Shown: one piece after another, positions 6,504 to 14,530 of the stretch
How the letters are laid out: each line of letters starts with the position of its first letter
Numbering within the stretch: the first letter of the stretch is position 1
Assembly: GCA_023388715.1 (NCBI GenBank)
Contig: JAEWFT010000031.1
Span: forward strand, 1-47,395
Origin: Pseudomonadota bacterium
Lineage (GTDB): Bacteria > Pseudomonadota > Gammaproteobacteria > Xanthomonadales > Xanthomonadaceae
DNA: 47,395 bases
Reading direction: 5' to 3'
Position numbers and translations under genes: made by a program
Notes under the pieces: model-generated
Database searches by the model: none
The model's input: the letters and a program-made list of their open reading frames with translations, nothing else
Told to the model about the DNA's origin: nothing

Positions 6504-7778
6504 ATGTTCCGCTTCTACCTTGCAGTCGCAGCCTTCCCGTTCCTTGCGGCGTGTGCCTCGTTGAACGCCGTGTCAGGCGTGGCGGCATCGACGGGCACGC
6601 CGGAAGCGCGCGTTGCGCACCTGCTGCGCGCGCATCCACTGGTCGATGGCCACAACGACCTCATGGGCCACTACCACGCCTGCGGCAAGGCCTGTCCTCG
6701 CGGGCTGGACGATTACGACATCAGCGCGCGGGCCGCGGGAGACACCGACATTCCCCGCTGGCGCGCGGGTGGCGTGGGCGCGCAGCTGCTCAACGCCGGC
6801 TGGCGCGAGGACGAACCCGGGCTGGAGGGCACGCTGAAGGGCGTGGCCTTTGCGCGCGCGCTGGTTGCACGCCACCCGGAAGACCTTGCGCTCGCCATGT
6901 CCGCCGAGGACGCGCGCCGCCACCGTGCGCAGGGGCGCATCGCCGTCCTGCTGGCACTGGAAGATCCCGGGCGCCTCGGGCGCGACGAAGCCACGGTGCG
7001 GCGGCTGTCGCGGGAGGGCGTTCGCGCGAACGTGCTGGCGTATTCCGGCCCGACCGACTTCGCCGACGGGCATGCCGGGCCGGCACGGCACGGCGGGCTT
7101 TCCCCGGATGGCGTGGCCATGGTCGGCTGGATGGAGCGCGCAGGCATGCTGGTGGATCTGTCGCATGCCTCGGCGGACACGGCCCGCGACGTGCTGGATG
7201 TGGCCCGCGCACCCGTGATCTTCAGCCATTCCAACGCCGCCGCGCTGGCGGACGTTCCGCGCAACGTGCCCGACGATGTCCTGCGCCGGCTGCCCGCCAA
7301 CGGCGGCGTGGTGATGGTGGGCTTCGTGCCGTACTTCGCCAGCAAGGAATTCGCCGACTGGATGGCACGTGGCGACGCGTACTGGGACTCCCTGCTGCGC
7401 CAGCACGGCGGGGACCGCGAGAAGGCGAGCGGTGACATGGCCCGCTGGGAGGCGGACCATCCGCCCCCACGCGTGGGGATCGCCGACATCGCGGACCATA
7501 TCGACCATATCCGGAAGGTCGCGGGTGTCGACCATGTCGGCATCGGCGCCGACTTCGACGGGATCGCCTTCAAGGTCGACGGGCTGGAAGACGTGTCCCG
7601 CTATCCGAACCTGCTGGTGGAGCTGGCGCGGCGCGGCTGGCGAGATGACGAGCTGGCCAAGCTGGCGGGCGGGAACTTCCTGCGCGTGCTGCAGGTGGCT
7701 GACCGCGCCAGGGCGGCGCTGGAGTCATGGTCTCCGACCGCGTTCTTGCCTTCAGGCCGCGCGCCGGTAGTGCAATAG
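6504..7778 (+). CDS. Membrane dipeptidase (peptidase family M19), lipoprotein
   Basis: A 424-residue zinc dipeptidase of the renal dipeptidase family, which cleaves dipeptides, including some with D-residues. It is predicted to be lipid-anchored: signal peptide with FLAA-C (Cys17). Metal-site motifs are VDGHNDL (His50, Asp52), ALEDPG (Glu153), DLSHAS (His221), FSHSNA (His242) and HVGIGADFDG (about 344-353), so the binuclear site appears complete. AAGGAG at 6493-6498 fixes the start at 6504 rather than 6489. The transcript begins next to the RAYT, and a variant A repeat lies in its leader. The last 27 bp overlap the convergent methyltransferase gene. Confidence 0.9.
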   Translation: MFRFYLAVAAFPFLAACASLNAVSGVAASTGTPEARVAHLLRAHPLVDGHNDLMGHYHACGKACPRGLDDYDISARAAGDTDIPRWRAGGVGAQLLNAGWREDEPGLEGTLKGVAFARALVARHPEDLALAMSAEDARRHRAQGRIAVLLALEDPGRLGRDEATVRRLSREGVRANVLAYSGPTDFADGHAGPARHGGLSPDGVAMVGWMERAGMLVDLSHASADTARDVLDVARAPVIFSHSNAAALADVPRNVPDDVLRRLPANGGVVMVGFVPYFASKEFADWMARGDAYWDSLLRQHGGDREKASGDMARWEADHPPPRVGIADIADHIDHIRKVAGVDHVGIGADFDGIAFKVDGLEDVSRYPNLLVELARRGWRDDELAKLAGGNFLRVLQVADRARAALESWSPTAFLPSGRAPVVQ

Positions 7779-8405
7779 CCGCCCGCGCGCGTCGCGATCC
7801 TCATCGTCCATCGGACAACGCGACTCACTGACCTCGAATCCCTGCGCCGCCAGCAAGCGGGTGAGTTCGGCGCTGTGGCCGCGGCCGGGGTCGGTGAGCA
7901 CCAGCTCGCACGTTGCCCGGCCATGGCGCCCGACCACGTTCGACAGCAGTTCGGCATGGCCGCGTTCGTACAGCACGTCACTGGCGATGAGCATGTCGAA
8001 GTCGCCCAGGGCGGGCAGCGGGTGGCCCCAGCGCAGCTGCCGGTAGTGCAGGGCAGGCAGGCCGTTGAGGGCTGCGTTGTAGGCCAGGAAGGGTTCGGCC
8101 ATCGGGTGCATGTCCGAGGCCACCACGTCGGCGCCCCGGCGTTGCAGCACCAGGCTCGGCAAGCCGATGCCGCAGCCGATCTCCAGGACCCGCTTGCCGG
8201 CGATGTCGGCGCGCGCCATGGCCTGCGCCAGCAACTTGCCCGAAGGCCACAGCTGGCCGAACAAGCACCATTGCGCGGAGGAGATCCCCAGGCGCTCGCC
8301 GTGGCCATCGGGGTCGGCGAATTGCTGGCGGTCGCTGAGCACGCGCAGGAGGTAGGCGTGGCCGCCCACGTGGACGGTGAGGTTGCGCGTGGTGTAACCG
8401 GGCAT
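7752..8405 (-). CDS. Class I SAM-dependent methyltransferase (METTL21-like)
   Basis: A 217-residue protein with a Rossmann-type methyltransferase fold. Motif I is VLEIGCGIGLPSL (73-85), followed by ADVVASDMHP and DMLIASDVLYE. The last, together with LWPSGKLLA before motif I, is typical of the METTL21/Methyltransf_16 group of protein-lysine methyltransferases. The target cannot be read from sequence. AGGGGAG lies 5-6 nt before the ATG at 8405; the open frame continues upstream without any good start. The 3' end overlaps the convergent dipeptidase gene by 27 bp. Confidence 0.8.
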   Translation of the reverse strand: MPGYTTRNLTVHVGGHAYLLRVLSDRQQFADPDGHGERLGISSAQWCLFGQLWPSGKLLAQAMARADIAGKRVLEIGCGIGLPSLVLQRRGADVVASDMHPMAEPFLAYNAALNGLPALHYRQLRWGHPLPALGDFDMLIASDVLYERGHAELLSNVVGRHGRATCELVLTDPGRGHSAELTRLLAAQGFEVSESRCPMDDEDRDARGRLLHYRRAA

Positions 8406-8568
8406 GCTGCTCCCCTTGAAGCGTCGCCCATCGGGACGGGCGATAACGCGTGAGAGGGAGCGAGGCGGGCCATGCAGGCCGCGGAACGCGAGAAGCGGGC
8501 GCATGCCCGCAATGCATCCTAGCACCGGCGTACAGGGGCAGCGTCGAGGTGCCCTGCGAGTCCGCAAC

Positions 8569-9009
8569 CTACTTGCGGATATCCAGCAGCTCGACCTCGA
8601 AGACCAGCGACGCCCCGGGCGGAATGACCTTGCCGGCGCCGCGTGCGCCGTAACCCAGGCCCGACGGGATCCGCAGTTCCCGCTTGCCGCCGCGCTGCAT
8701 TCCTTCGATGCCGTCGTCCCAGCCGCGGATGACGCGACCGGTGCCCAGGCGGAACACCAGCGGCTGGCCGCGGTCGCGGGAGCTGTCGAACTTCTGGCCG
8801 CGCTTGTCGGGGGCGTTCTGATCATGGAGCCAGCCGGTGTAGTGCACGCTGATTTCGTCGCCGGCCGTCGCGGGCTCGCCCGTTCCCACCGTGACGTCGA
8901 TCCGCTGCAGTTCGGCCACATCGCCGCCTGTATAGGGCGGTGGAGCGCTGCAGGCAGCAAGCAGCAGGACGCTGAGGCAGGCAGCAAGGCGGGCAGGGCG
9001 ATGCGTCAT
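8569..9009 (-). CDS. FKBP-type peptidyl-prolyl isomerase, lipoprotein
   Basis: A 146-residue protein. Signal peptide ends at LLLAA-C (Cys20), so it should be lipid-anchored in the envelope. The single FKBP domain (about 35-146) has VTVGTGEPATAGDEISVHY, GWLHD, KFDSSRD, VIRGWDDGIEGM, GLGYGARG and VFEVELLDI, with the main active-site aromatic and Asp residues retained. It catalyses cis-trans isomerisation of proline bonds in exported proteins. It is transcribed in the same direction as the methyltransferase but 163 bp away. Confidence 0.9.
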   Translation of the reverse strand: MTHRPARLAACLSVLLLAACSAPPPYTGGDVAELQRIDVTVGTGEPATAGDEISVHYTGWLHDQNAPDKRGQKFDSSRDRGQPLVFRLGTGRVIRGWDDGIEGMQRGGKRELRIPSGLGYGARGAGKVIPPGASLVFEVELLDIRK

Positions 9010-9179
9010 GTGGGATGGGGTGGAGGCGGGCGGTCAGGATACCCGTCGAACGAACGACAACGCGCATGTCAGCGCACATGCCGAATGGGCGGCTCCATGC
9101 TCTTGTGCGCGCAAAGACTCGATTCCGGCCCGATTGCCGCGTGTAGTATTTCCGCTTCCTTTCCCAGCGCCGCCAGACA

Positions 9180-9719
9180 ATGCGTTCCTACTTCTTCGTG
9201 CTGGCAGTGGCAGTGGCCCTGGGTGGTTGCGGCGGTGATCGCACGGCGGCCGCCGATGGTGCGGGCGTGGCACCACCCACCGCAGCCGAGGGCGAGGACG
9301 TCGCCACCCCAGCAGCCAGCGCGCAGTTGGCTGCTGCCGAGCCCACACCCGTTCCCGCCGCCCTTCCCGCATGGTTCCCCACCGACGTCTTCCTGCCCGC
9401 AGAGCACGTCGTCATCGAAGTCAACGAAAACGAGGGCGCGCAGGCGGTGGAAGTGCGGTCCCCCGGCGAGGTGCTGGGCCTTGCCCCGCAGGCGCAGGCG
9501 GCAATGCTGGCCGCCGGCTGGACCGAGCACCACTATTCGCCGGTCGACACCCGCGGCGGCGCGAGCATGTACTACCGCAAGGGCGATCGCAGCGCGACCC
9601 TGGCGATGGCCTGGGCCAGCCCCGGCGAGGTCCGCGTGCTGTACAACTTCGCCACGGTGCAGAAGCAGGAAGCGGTGTCGGATACGGCGCCGGCTTCCGG
9701 TGTTCCAGCGAAGCCATGA
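9180..9719 (+). CDS. Hypothetical lipoprotein
   Basis: A 179-residue predicted lipoprotein. The signal peptide ends at ALGG-C (residues near 17). An Ala-rich and Pro-rich linker follows, then a compact domain from about 60 to 160 containing WFPTDVFLPAEHVVIEVNEN and VRVLYNF. I do not recognise the family. The ATG of the next gene overlaps the stop (ATGA), so the two genes are probably translationally coupled. Confidence 0.75.
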   Translation: MRSYFFVLAVAVALGGCGGDRTAAADGAGVAPPTAAEGEDVATPAASAQLAAAEPTPVPAALPAWFPTDVFLPAEHVVIEVNENEGAQAVEVRSPGEVLGLAPQAQAAMLAAGWTEHHYSPVDTRGGASMYYRKGDRSATLAMAWASPGEVRVLYNFATVQKQEAVSDTAPASGVPAKP

Positions 9720-10102
9720 GCACGCGCACGCCGCAGGACGAACGGCTCGACCGCATCGTTGCCGCGGCCCGGCGTAACGCAGAGCAGCGGGAGCAGGGGT
9801 ATCGCGAGCGTGCGCTGAAGATGTATCCGTGGGTCTGTGGCCGCTGCGCGCGCGAGTTCACCCGCGCCAACCTGCGCGAGCTGACGGTCCACCACCGCAA
9901 CCACAACCACGACGACAATCCGCCCGACGGCAGCAACTGGGAGCTGTTGTGCGTGTATTGCCACGACAACGAGCATTCGCGCCTGGCCGACTACACGGGC
10001 GTCAGTGCGCAGGCCGCCGAGGACACGCCGGCCGCCGCCACGTCCAATCCGTTCGCAGGCCTGAAGTCGCTGCTCGGGAAGGAACCACCGAAGGACGCGT
10101 AG
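9716..10102 (+). CDS. yajD: YajD-like HNH nuclease domain protein
   Basis: A 128-residue protein very like YajD. The HNH core is framed by two cysteine pairs, CGRC (41-44) and CVYC (79-82), which would hold a structural zinc, with the catalytic HH at 59-60 and a further HDNEH (83-87). Nuclease activity is inferred from the fold; the role of YajD in cells is not well known. The start at 9716 overlaps the upstream stop by 4 bp. The tail contains NPFAGLKSLLGK, also usual for this family. Confidence 0.88.
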   Translation: MSTRTPQDERLDRIVAAARRNAEQREQGYRERALKMYPWVCGRCAREFTRANLRELTVHHRNHNHDDNPPDGSNWELLCVYCHDNEHSRLADYTGVSAQAAEDTPAAATSNPFAGLKSLLGKEPPKDA

Positions 10103-10259
10103 TGCGTCGCTTGCGGACGTTAGGTCTGCTGCGAAGTGTGCGCTCCGTGCCTGCCGGCCACATCGGCTTAACGCGCGACGTTGTATCCCAAGCTCACCTG
10201 TAGGGGGACAGGGCGGCGCCGATCGGGCCGTTTTCTTTCCAACCGCAAGGAGAACTGGA

Positions 10260-10529
10260 ATGTCTCTGACCAAGCAACAGCACGGAATGGCGCGTCTTGT
10301 CGGAGTGGCGATCCTCGCCACGCTGGGAATGACGGGCTGCGCCACCTACGACGACGACTTCGCACGCATCAACACGCGCCTCGACCAGCTCGATTCGAGG
10401 GTGCAGGGTGCGGCGCAGAGCGCCGAGTCCGCCAACCAGTCCGCGCAGCGGGCAAACCAGCGTCTGGACCAGCTGGAGACGCGCGTGCAGCAGCTCGAGA
10501 CGTCGCCGCGCCGCGTCCCGCGCGGCTGA
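10260..10529 (+). CDS. Lpp/OprI-like small coiled-coil lipoprotein
   Basis: An 89-residue protein. The signal peptide ends at MTG-C (Cys27) and the rest is one amphipathic helix with heptads rich in Ala and Gln (INTRLDQLDSRVQGAAQSAE and NQRLDQLETRVQQLE). This is the alanine-zipper arrangement of Lpp and OprI, which form trimers between outer membrane and peptidoglycan. Unlike E. coli Lpp it has no C-terminal lysine for covalent attachment; it ends RRVPRG. AAGGAGA lies at good spacing upstream. An L,D-transpeptidase-like gene follows. Confidence 0.85.
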   Translation: MSLTKQQHGMARLVGVAILATLGMTGCATYDDDFARINTRLDQLDSRVQGAAQSAESANQSAQRANQRLDQLETRVQQLETSPRRVPRG

Positions 10530-10660
10530 TCGTCTTCGCACCAACCTCCACGAAAGGCTGAACCCGAGTCCGGTGGCCCCCGCGGCCACCGGGTCCGGTT
10601 GGCCGTCTCAACCACTCGAGGAACCAACCTATTTCCGCTCGCAACGCACCACTGACCAGG

Positions 10661-11356
10661 TTGACGCCGTACGCACTCGCCGTCGCGCTCCTGTTGCCGC
10701 TTGCGGGCGTGGCGCATGCGGCCGAGCCTGACGCGGCCAAGGCGTCGGTGATGGACCAGCTCCCGCCCGACCAGGAGGTGTCATCCACCCTGATCGCGCT
10801 GGCGGGATGGGTGGTGGCCTCCAAGGACAGCCAGGGCTATCCCTTCGCCGTCATGGACAAGCGCACGGCGCAGGTCCTGGTCTTTGGCGGCGACGGGCGG
10901 CTGCGCGGTGCCGCGCCCGCGCTGTTCGGCTCCGCGGTCGGCGATCACACCGCCCCGGGCATCGCCGGCCTTGCGCTGCGCGAGATCCCGGGGCGTGACC
11001 GCACCACGCCGGCGGGTCGCTTCATCGGAGGCTATGGCCCGTCCGAGGACGCAGGGCGCGTGCTGTGGGTGGACTACGAGTCCGCGGTGTCCATCCATCC
11101 CACCGCGACCGGCGTCCCGCGCGAGCGCCGCGCCGAACGCCTCGCCTCGCCCACGCCAGACGACAACCGCGTCACCCATGGCTGCATCAACATGGCACCC
11201 GATTTCTACGAGCAGGTGATCCGTCCGACGTTCGAGCGTGGCGGGGTGTTCTACATCCTCCCCGACAAGGATTCGCTGGAGGAGACGTTCCCGGAGTTCG
11301 CGCAATCCCGAGGTGAAGCAGCGGAAGGCAACGGCAGGTCGCGCGCGAATCCGTAG
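10661..11356 (+). CDS. L,D-transpeptidase-like (YkuD-type) exported protein
   Basis: A 231-residue protein with an export signal (ALAVALLLPLAGVAHA) and a C-terminal catalytic motif NRVTHGCINM (169-178; His173, Cys175), plus an upstream His in VSIHPT. This is the signature of YkuD transpeptidases, which join L,D peptide bonds in peptidoglycan or attach lipoproteins. The rest of the domain is divergent, and I cannot exclude a non-canonical activity. The start is uncertain: TTG at 10661 gives a signal peptide lacking a positive charge; CTG 10652 or ATT 10631 in the same frame would add one or two arginines, and GAGGAA (10618-10623) fits the ATT best. Confidence 0.75.
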   Translation: MTPYALAVALLLPLAGVAHAAEPDAAKASVMDQLPPDQEVSSTLIALAGWVVASKDSQGYPFAVMDKRTAQVLVFGGDGRLRGAAPALFGSAVGDHTAPGIAGLALREIPGRDRTTPAGRFIGGYGPSEDAGRVLWVDYESAVSIHPTATGVPRERRAERLASPTPDDNRVTHGCINMAPDFYEQVIRPTFERGGVFYILPDKDSLEETFPEFAQSRGEAAEGNGRSRANP

Positions 11357-11475
11357 CCTGCCTCTGGACTTCCAGCGCTCGCCGGGGCAAGTCTTGCGGG
11401 ACCCCGCGCAGATTTACTTGGGGGGCAGGACGGTCCAGAGTTGACCTCGGCGCGGATGGTGGGAGGCGAGGCGGC

Positions 11476-12864
11476 ATGGGTAGGAAGCGAGGAACGTGGC
11501 TTCTTGCAGCCTTGCTGCTCGTCTGCGCCTCACCGGCATATGCGCAAGCGGTGGTGGTGCGCGACATTGCCGTGGTCGATCCCGACGGCGTCGCACCCCC
11601 ACGCGCTACCTTGGTGCTCAGGGATGGCGTGATTGCAGGTCTCGAGCGACACGATGCCGCCATCAAGGTGGACGGCGCGGTGGAGATTGACGGCCGTGGC
11701 ATGTTCGCCATGCCCGGACTGATGGATGCGCACGTGCATGCCCATCGCGACGGGCGCGAGGCCTGGCACTACCCGCTGTACCTGGCCTACGGCGTGACAC
11801 GCGTGCGCGATGCCGGCACCCATCTCGGCGCCGCGCTTGCCATGCGACGACCCGGCGGACGCGATCCGTCCGGGCCGAAGGTGCGTTGGGGCTCGCCACC
11901 GCTGGATGGCGCGCCACCGTTCCTGTCGTTCGGACTTGGGGCGGAAACGCCGGCAGCGGCGCGTGAATTGGTGCGGCTGGCAAAGCGCGAAGGCCTGGAC
12001 TTCGTCAAGGTCTACGACCGGCTGCCGCTGGATGCATACCGCGCCGTGCTGGACGAGGCGAAGCAACTCGGGATCGCTGTCGAGGGCCATGTGCCACTGG
12101 CCAGCACGCCGATCGAGGCGGTGACGGGTGGCCAGCGTGCGATAGACCACCTCACCCTGGTGCTGGAGAGCTGCATCCCCGGCGCGCTGGCATGGACGCA
12201 CGCGCAACCCGAGGCCGACTCGATGTCGCTGCTTACCAATGGCAGGCTCGCCGCGGCGCTCAGCCACTATGATGAAGCGACATGCACCGCGCTTTTCAAG
12301 CGTTTCGCCGCGGCGGGCACGTGGCACATCCCGACACTGGTGCAGATGCGCGGCGCATTCTTCCTTGCGGATCCTGTCGTGGTCCACAGCCCCTACGTGG
12401 CTCATGTGCCGACCTCCGTTCGCAAGGAATGGGCCGATTACCGTGCTGATGCAAAGCCGGATGAGCTTCGGGCCGGGATGGCGGTGTATTCACGGATGCT
12501 GCGGCTGGTCGGTGACATGCATCGCACCGGCGTACGCCTCCTTGCAGGCACCGATGCCAGCACTGAGCCTTTTGTGGTGCCGGGCGCTGCCTTGCACGAG
12601 GAACTGGCCTTGTTCGTGGAGGCGGGTCTCACACCGCTGGACGCCTTGCGCACCGCCACCACCGACGCCGCGCGTTATGCCGGAGACGACCCGGACCGGA
12701 TCGGGTTCCGTATCGGCTCCCCGGCTGACCTGGTGCTGCTGGCCGCCGATCCGCGGCGCGATATCCGCAACACACGCTCGATCACTTGGGTGATCCAGCG
12801 CGGCATCGCTTACGACCGAACGACGCTTGATGCCAAGCTGGCTGCGAGCGGCGACACGCCGTGA
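11476..12864 (+). CDS. Exported amidohydrolase (imidazolonepropionase-like)
   Basis: A 462-residue metal-dependent hydrolase with a clear signal peptide (LLAALLLVCASPAYAQ). The family metal ligands are present: GLMDAHVHAH (His86, His88), FVKVYD (Lys178, the residue usually carboxylated), EGHVPL (His205), IDHLTLV (His225) and LLAGTDAS (Asp360). The end GSPADLVLLAADP belongs to the small beta domain. Related enzymes hydrolyse Xaa-Pro dipeptides, cyclic amides or organophosphates, so the substrate is open. GGGAGGCGAGG upstream may serve as ribosome-binding site. Confidence 0.85.
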   Translation: MGRKRGTWLLAALLLVCASPAYAQAVVVRDIAVVDPDGVAPPRATLVLRDGVIAGLERHDAAIKVDGAVEIDGRGMFAMPGLMDAHVHAHRDGREAWHYPLYLAYGVTRVRDAGTHLGAALAMRRPGGRDPSGPKVRWGSPPLDGAPPFLSFGLGAETPAAARELVRLAKREGLDFVKVYDRLPLDAYRAVLDEAKQLGIAVEGHVPLASTPIEAVTGGQRAIDHLTLVLESCIPGALAWTHAQPEADSMSLLTNGRLAAALSHYDEATCTALFKRFAAAGTWHIPTLVQMRGAFFLADPVVVHSPYVAHVPTSVRKEWADYRADAKPDELRAGMAVYSRMLRLVGDMHRTGVRLLAGTDASTEPFVVPGAALHEELALFVEAGLTPLDALRTATTDAARYAGDDPDRIGFRIGSPADLVLLAADPRRDIRNTRSITWVIQRGIAYDRTTLDAKLAASGDTP

Positions 12865-13021
12865 GCTACGGCGAACAGTGGACGGGGTCTGTATGGCTCG
12901 GGCAGCGAGGCCGGGCCTTGGTCCTGCAGGTGGATGCGTGCGGGAAGGCAGCGATTGCCGCCGAGCGGGCTGTTAGTGCTGGGCCGGGAAGCGAAATTGA
13001 CCGCTCTCCTGACGTGTCCCG

Positions 13022-13336
13022 CTAGTAGCCCCGTTGCTTCTCGATCCGCGTTTCCTGCAGGCCCTTGAGCTTGTCGCAGGCGCCGCGGATGGCCTTCTCG
13101 GTGTTCTCGTCGTCGTGGCTCGCACCAATGGGATCATCGTTCTGCAGCCGCGCCTCCAGCGCGCAACGGCGGTCGTTGGCGCCGCCCTTGTCGGCGTTAC
13201 TGTCCGACAGGAAGACCTCGATCCGGCTCAGGCGCGGGAAGAAGCGCCCGAGATGCTGCTCCAGCATCTCGTTGACGCGCGACTCCAGCGCGTCGGTGCC
13301 GTCGATGTGGTTGTCGGTGTTGAGCTGGATCTTCAA
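13022..13336 (-). CDS. HPF/RaiA-like ribosome-associated protein
   Basis: About 104 residues if it starts at TTG 13336 (MKIQLNTDNHIDG), where AGGA lies 8 nt upstream. It resembles a short family found in proteobacteria and annotated as HPF/RaiA-like, with the pattern IQLNTDN, RIEVFLSDSN, CALEARL and GACDKLKG. Proteins of this fold bind the small ribosomal subunit and promote hibernation in stress. This version is only distantly related to the main HPF. The open frame extends upstream for 35 residues, but those do not match the family. Confidence 0.8.
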   Translation of the reverse strand: MKIQLNTDNHIDGTDALESRVNEMLEQHLGRFFPRLSRIEVFLSDSNADKGGANDRRCALEARLQNDDPIGASHDDENTEKAIRGACDKLKGLQETRIEKQRGY

Positions 13337-13480
13337 GTGCGCAATCCTGTCCTTCGCGGTTCGGAGCGCACACGCTAGCAATCCAGCCCGCCCGGGCAGC
13401 GTGAACACGGACCGCCCACCAAGGGTCTCGAGAGGCGGCACGAGCGGTTCTCGCCGCTCGTTCGCCGCGTCGGCATCGCG

Positions 13481-13500
13481 CGTCAGGGCTCGCCCTGACG
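13481..13500 (-). terminator. Hairpin downstream of GAF gene
   Basis: CGTCAGGGCTCGCCCTGACG, a perfect 8-bp stem with a CTCG loop, 9 bp after the stop of the minus-strand GAF gene. There is no T-run, so termination is plausible but unproven. A second hairpin, CGAGCGG-TTCTCG-CCGCTCG, lies at 13441-13460. Confidence 0.5.
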
Positions 13501-13508
13501 ACAGTGGG

Positions 13509-14441
13509 TCACGCCGCCAGCGCGGCGAAATGGCGATCCTTGGCTGCGGACAACACCTGCTCCGCGCGCAGGTAGACGGCCAGCACGTCCTCCTGCGCGG
13601 ACACCGCCGGCGCCTCGGCGAACAGCACGCGCAATCCTGTCTCGCGCTCGAATGCGGCCACGCCTTTGCCCAGTAAATCGATGCTCGCCGGGATGTGGTC
13701 GCCGCGCAGCACCCCGATCAATTCCTGGCTGCCGGTCACGCGATCCAGGGTATCGCCGGGCTGCAGGCGCTCCTGCAGATCTTCCGCAAGTCGCTGCAGG
13801 GTCGCCTCGAACACGCGGGCGCCGAGCTTGTGCGCGGCGCCGGCGGCGTCCATCACTTCCGCCAGCACCACCGTGTACCCAGATGCCTCCCCCGGCGCCG
13901 GTGCCGCGCTCGGCTTGACCAGCGCGTCCTGCAGGAGCTCCTCGCGCTCGCGGCGCAGACGCTGGTGACGGGCTTCGAACAGCGCCATCGTCAACCTTGC
14001 CAGGGCGGCCAAGCCCTGCTTCTGCTGCTCGTCCAGCAACCGTGGCTTGCGGTCCAGCACGCACACGGTGCCGAACGCCGTGCCCTTGGGCGAGACCAGC
14101 GGCATCCCCGCGTAGTAGCGGATGCCCATGGGGCCGACCACGAGCCGGTTGCCGGCGAAACGTGCGTCATCGTGCGCGTCGGGCACTTCCATCATCCGGT
14201 CGGGCTTGGCGATGGCATGGTTGCAGAACGCCTCGTCGCGGCGCGTCCCGGTCGCGTCCACGCCGGTGCTGGCCTTGAACCACTGGCGATCGCGGTCGAT
14301 CAGAGTCACGAGCGCAATCGGCGCGTCGCAAATCAGCGCGGCCAGTGCAACGATGTCCTGGAAGGTGGCCTCTGGCAGGCTGTCGACGAGATGTTGCTCG
14401 TCGAGCTCACGCTGGCGCGCAGCTTCATCGAGGTCGGGCAT
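13509..14441 (-). CDS. GAF domain protein with degenerate GGDEF domain
   Basis: A 310-residue cytoplasmic protein. Residues about 20-155 form a GAF domain (PIALVTLIDRDRQWFKASTG, FCNHAI, YYAGMPLVSPKG, GTVCVLDRKP), typical of small-ligand sensors. A helical linker follows, then residues 187-305 align by eye with a diguanylate cyclase domain: LQRLAEDLQERLQPGDTL precedes VTGSQEL (235-241) where GGDEF is expected, and AEQVLSAAKDR ends it like ADRALYRAK. With Gly-Ser-Gln-Glu-Leu in the signature, c-di-GMP synthesis is unlikely. GGAG precedes the start at 14441; an upstream ATG at 14465 is possible. Confidence 0.8.
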   Translation of the reverse strand: MPDLDEAARQRELDEQHLVDSLPEATFQDIVALAALICDAPIALVTLIDRDRQWFKASTGVDATGTRRDEAFCNHAIAKPDRMMEVPDAHDDARFAGNRLVVGPMGIRYYAGMPLVSPKGTAFGTVCVLDRKPRLLDEQQKQGLAALARLTMALFEARHQRLRREREELLQDALVKPSAAPAPGEASGYTVVLAEVMDAAGAAHKLGARVFEATLQRLAEDLQERLQPGDTLDRVTGSQELIGVLRGDHIPASIDLLGKGVAAFERETGLRVLFAEAPAVSAQEDVLAVYLRAEQVLSAAKDRHFAALAA

Positions 14442-14530
14442 GAGGGTCTCCGGCGTAGCCGGCATATGGTAACCGCAGGCCCCGGATCGCCAGCGGGCAG
14501 GCGTAGGCCGCCCCGTCACGCGCGCCGGGG

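Noticed and set aside
11362..11440. CTCTGGAC and GTCCAGAG inverted repeat before the amidohydrolase gene
   Set aside because: The arms are only 8 bp and 63 bp apart, which is expected by chance in such sequence.
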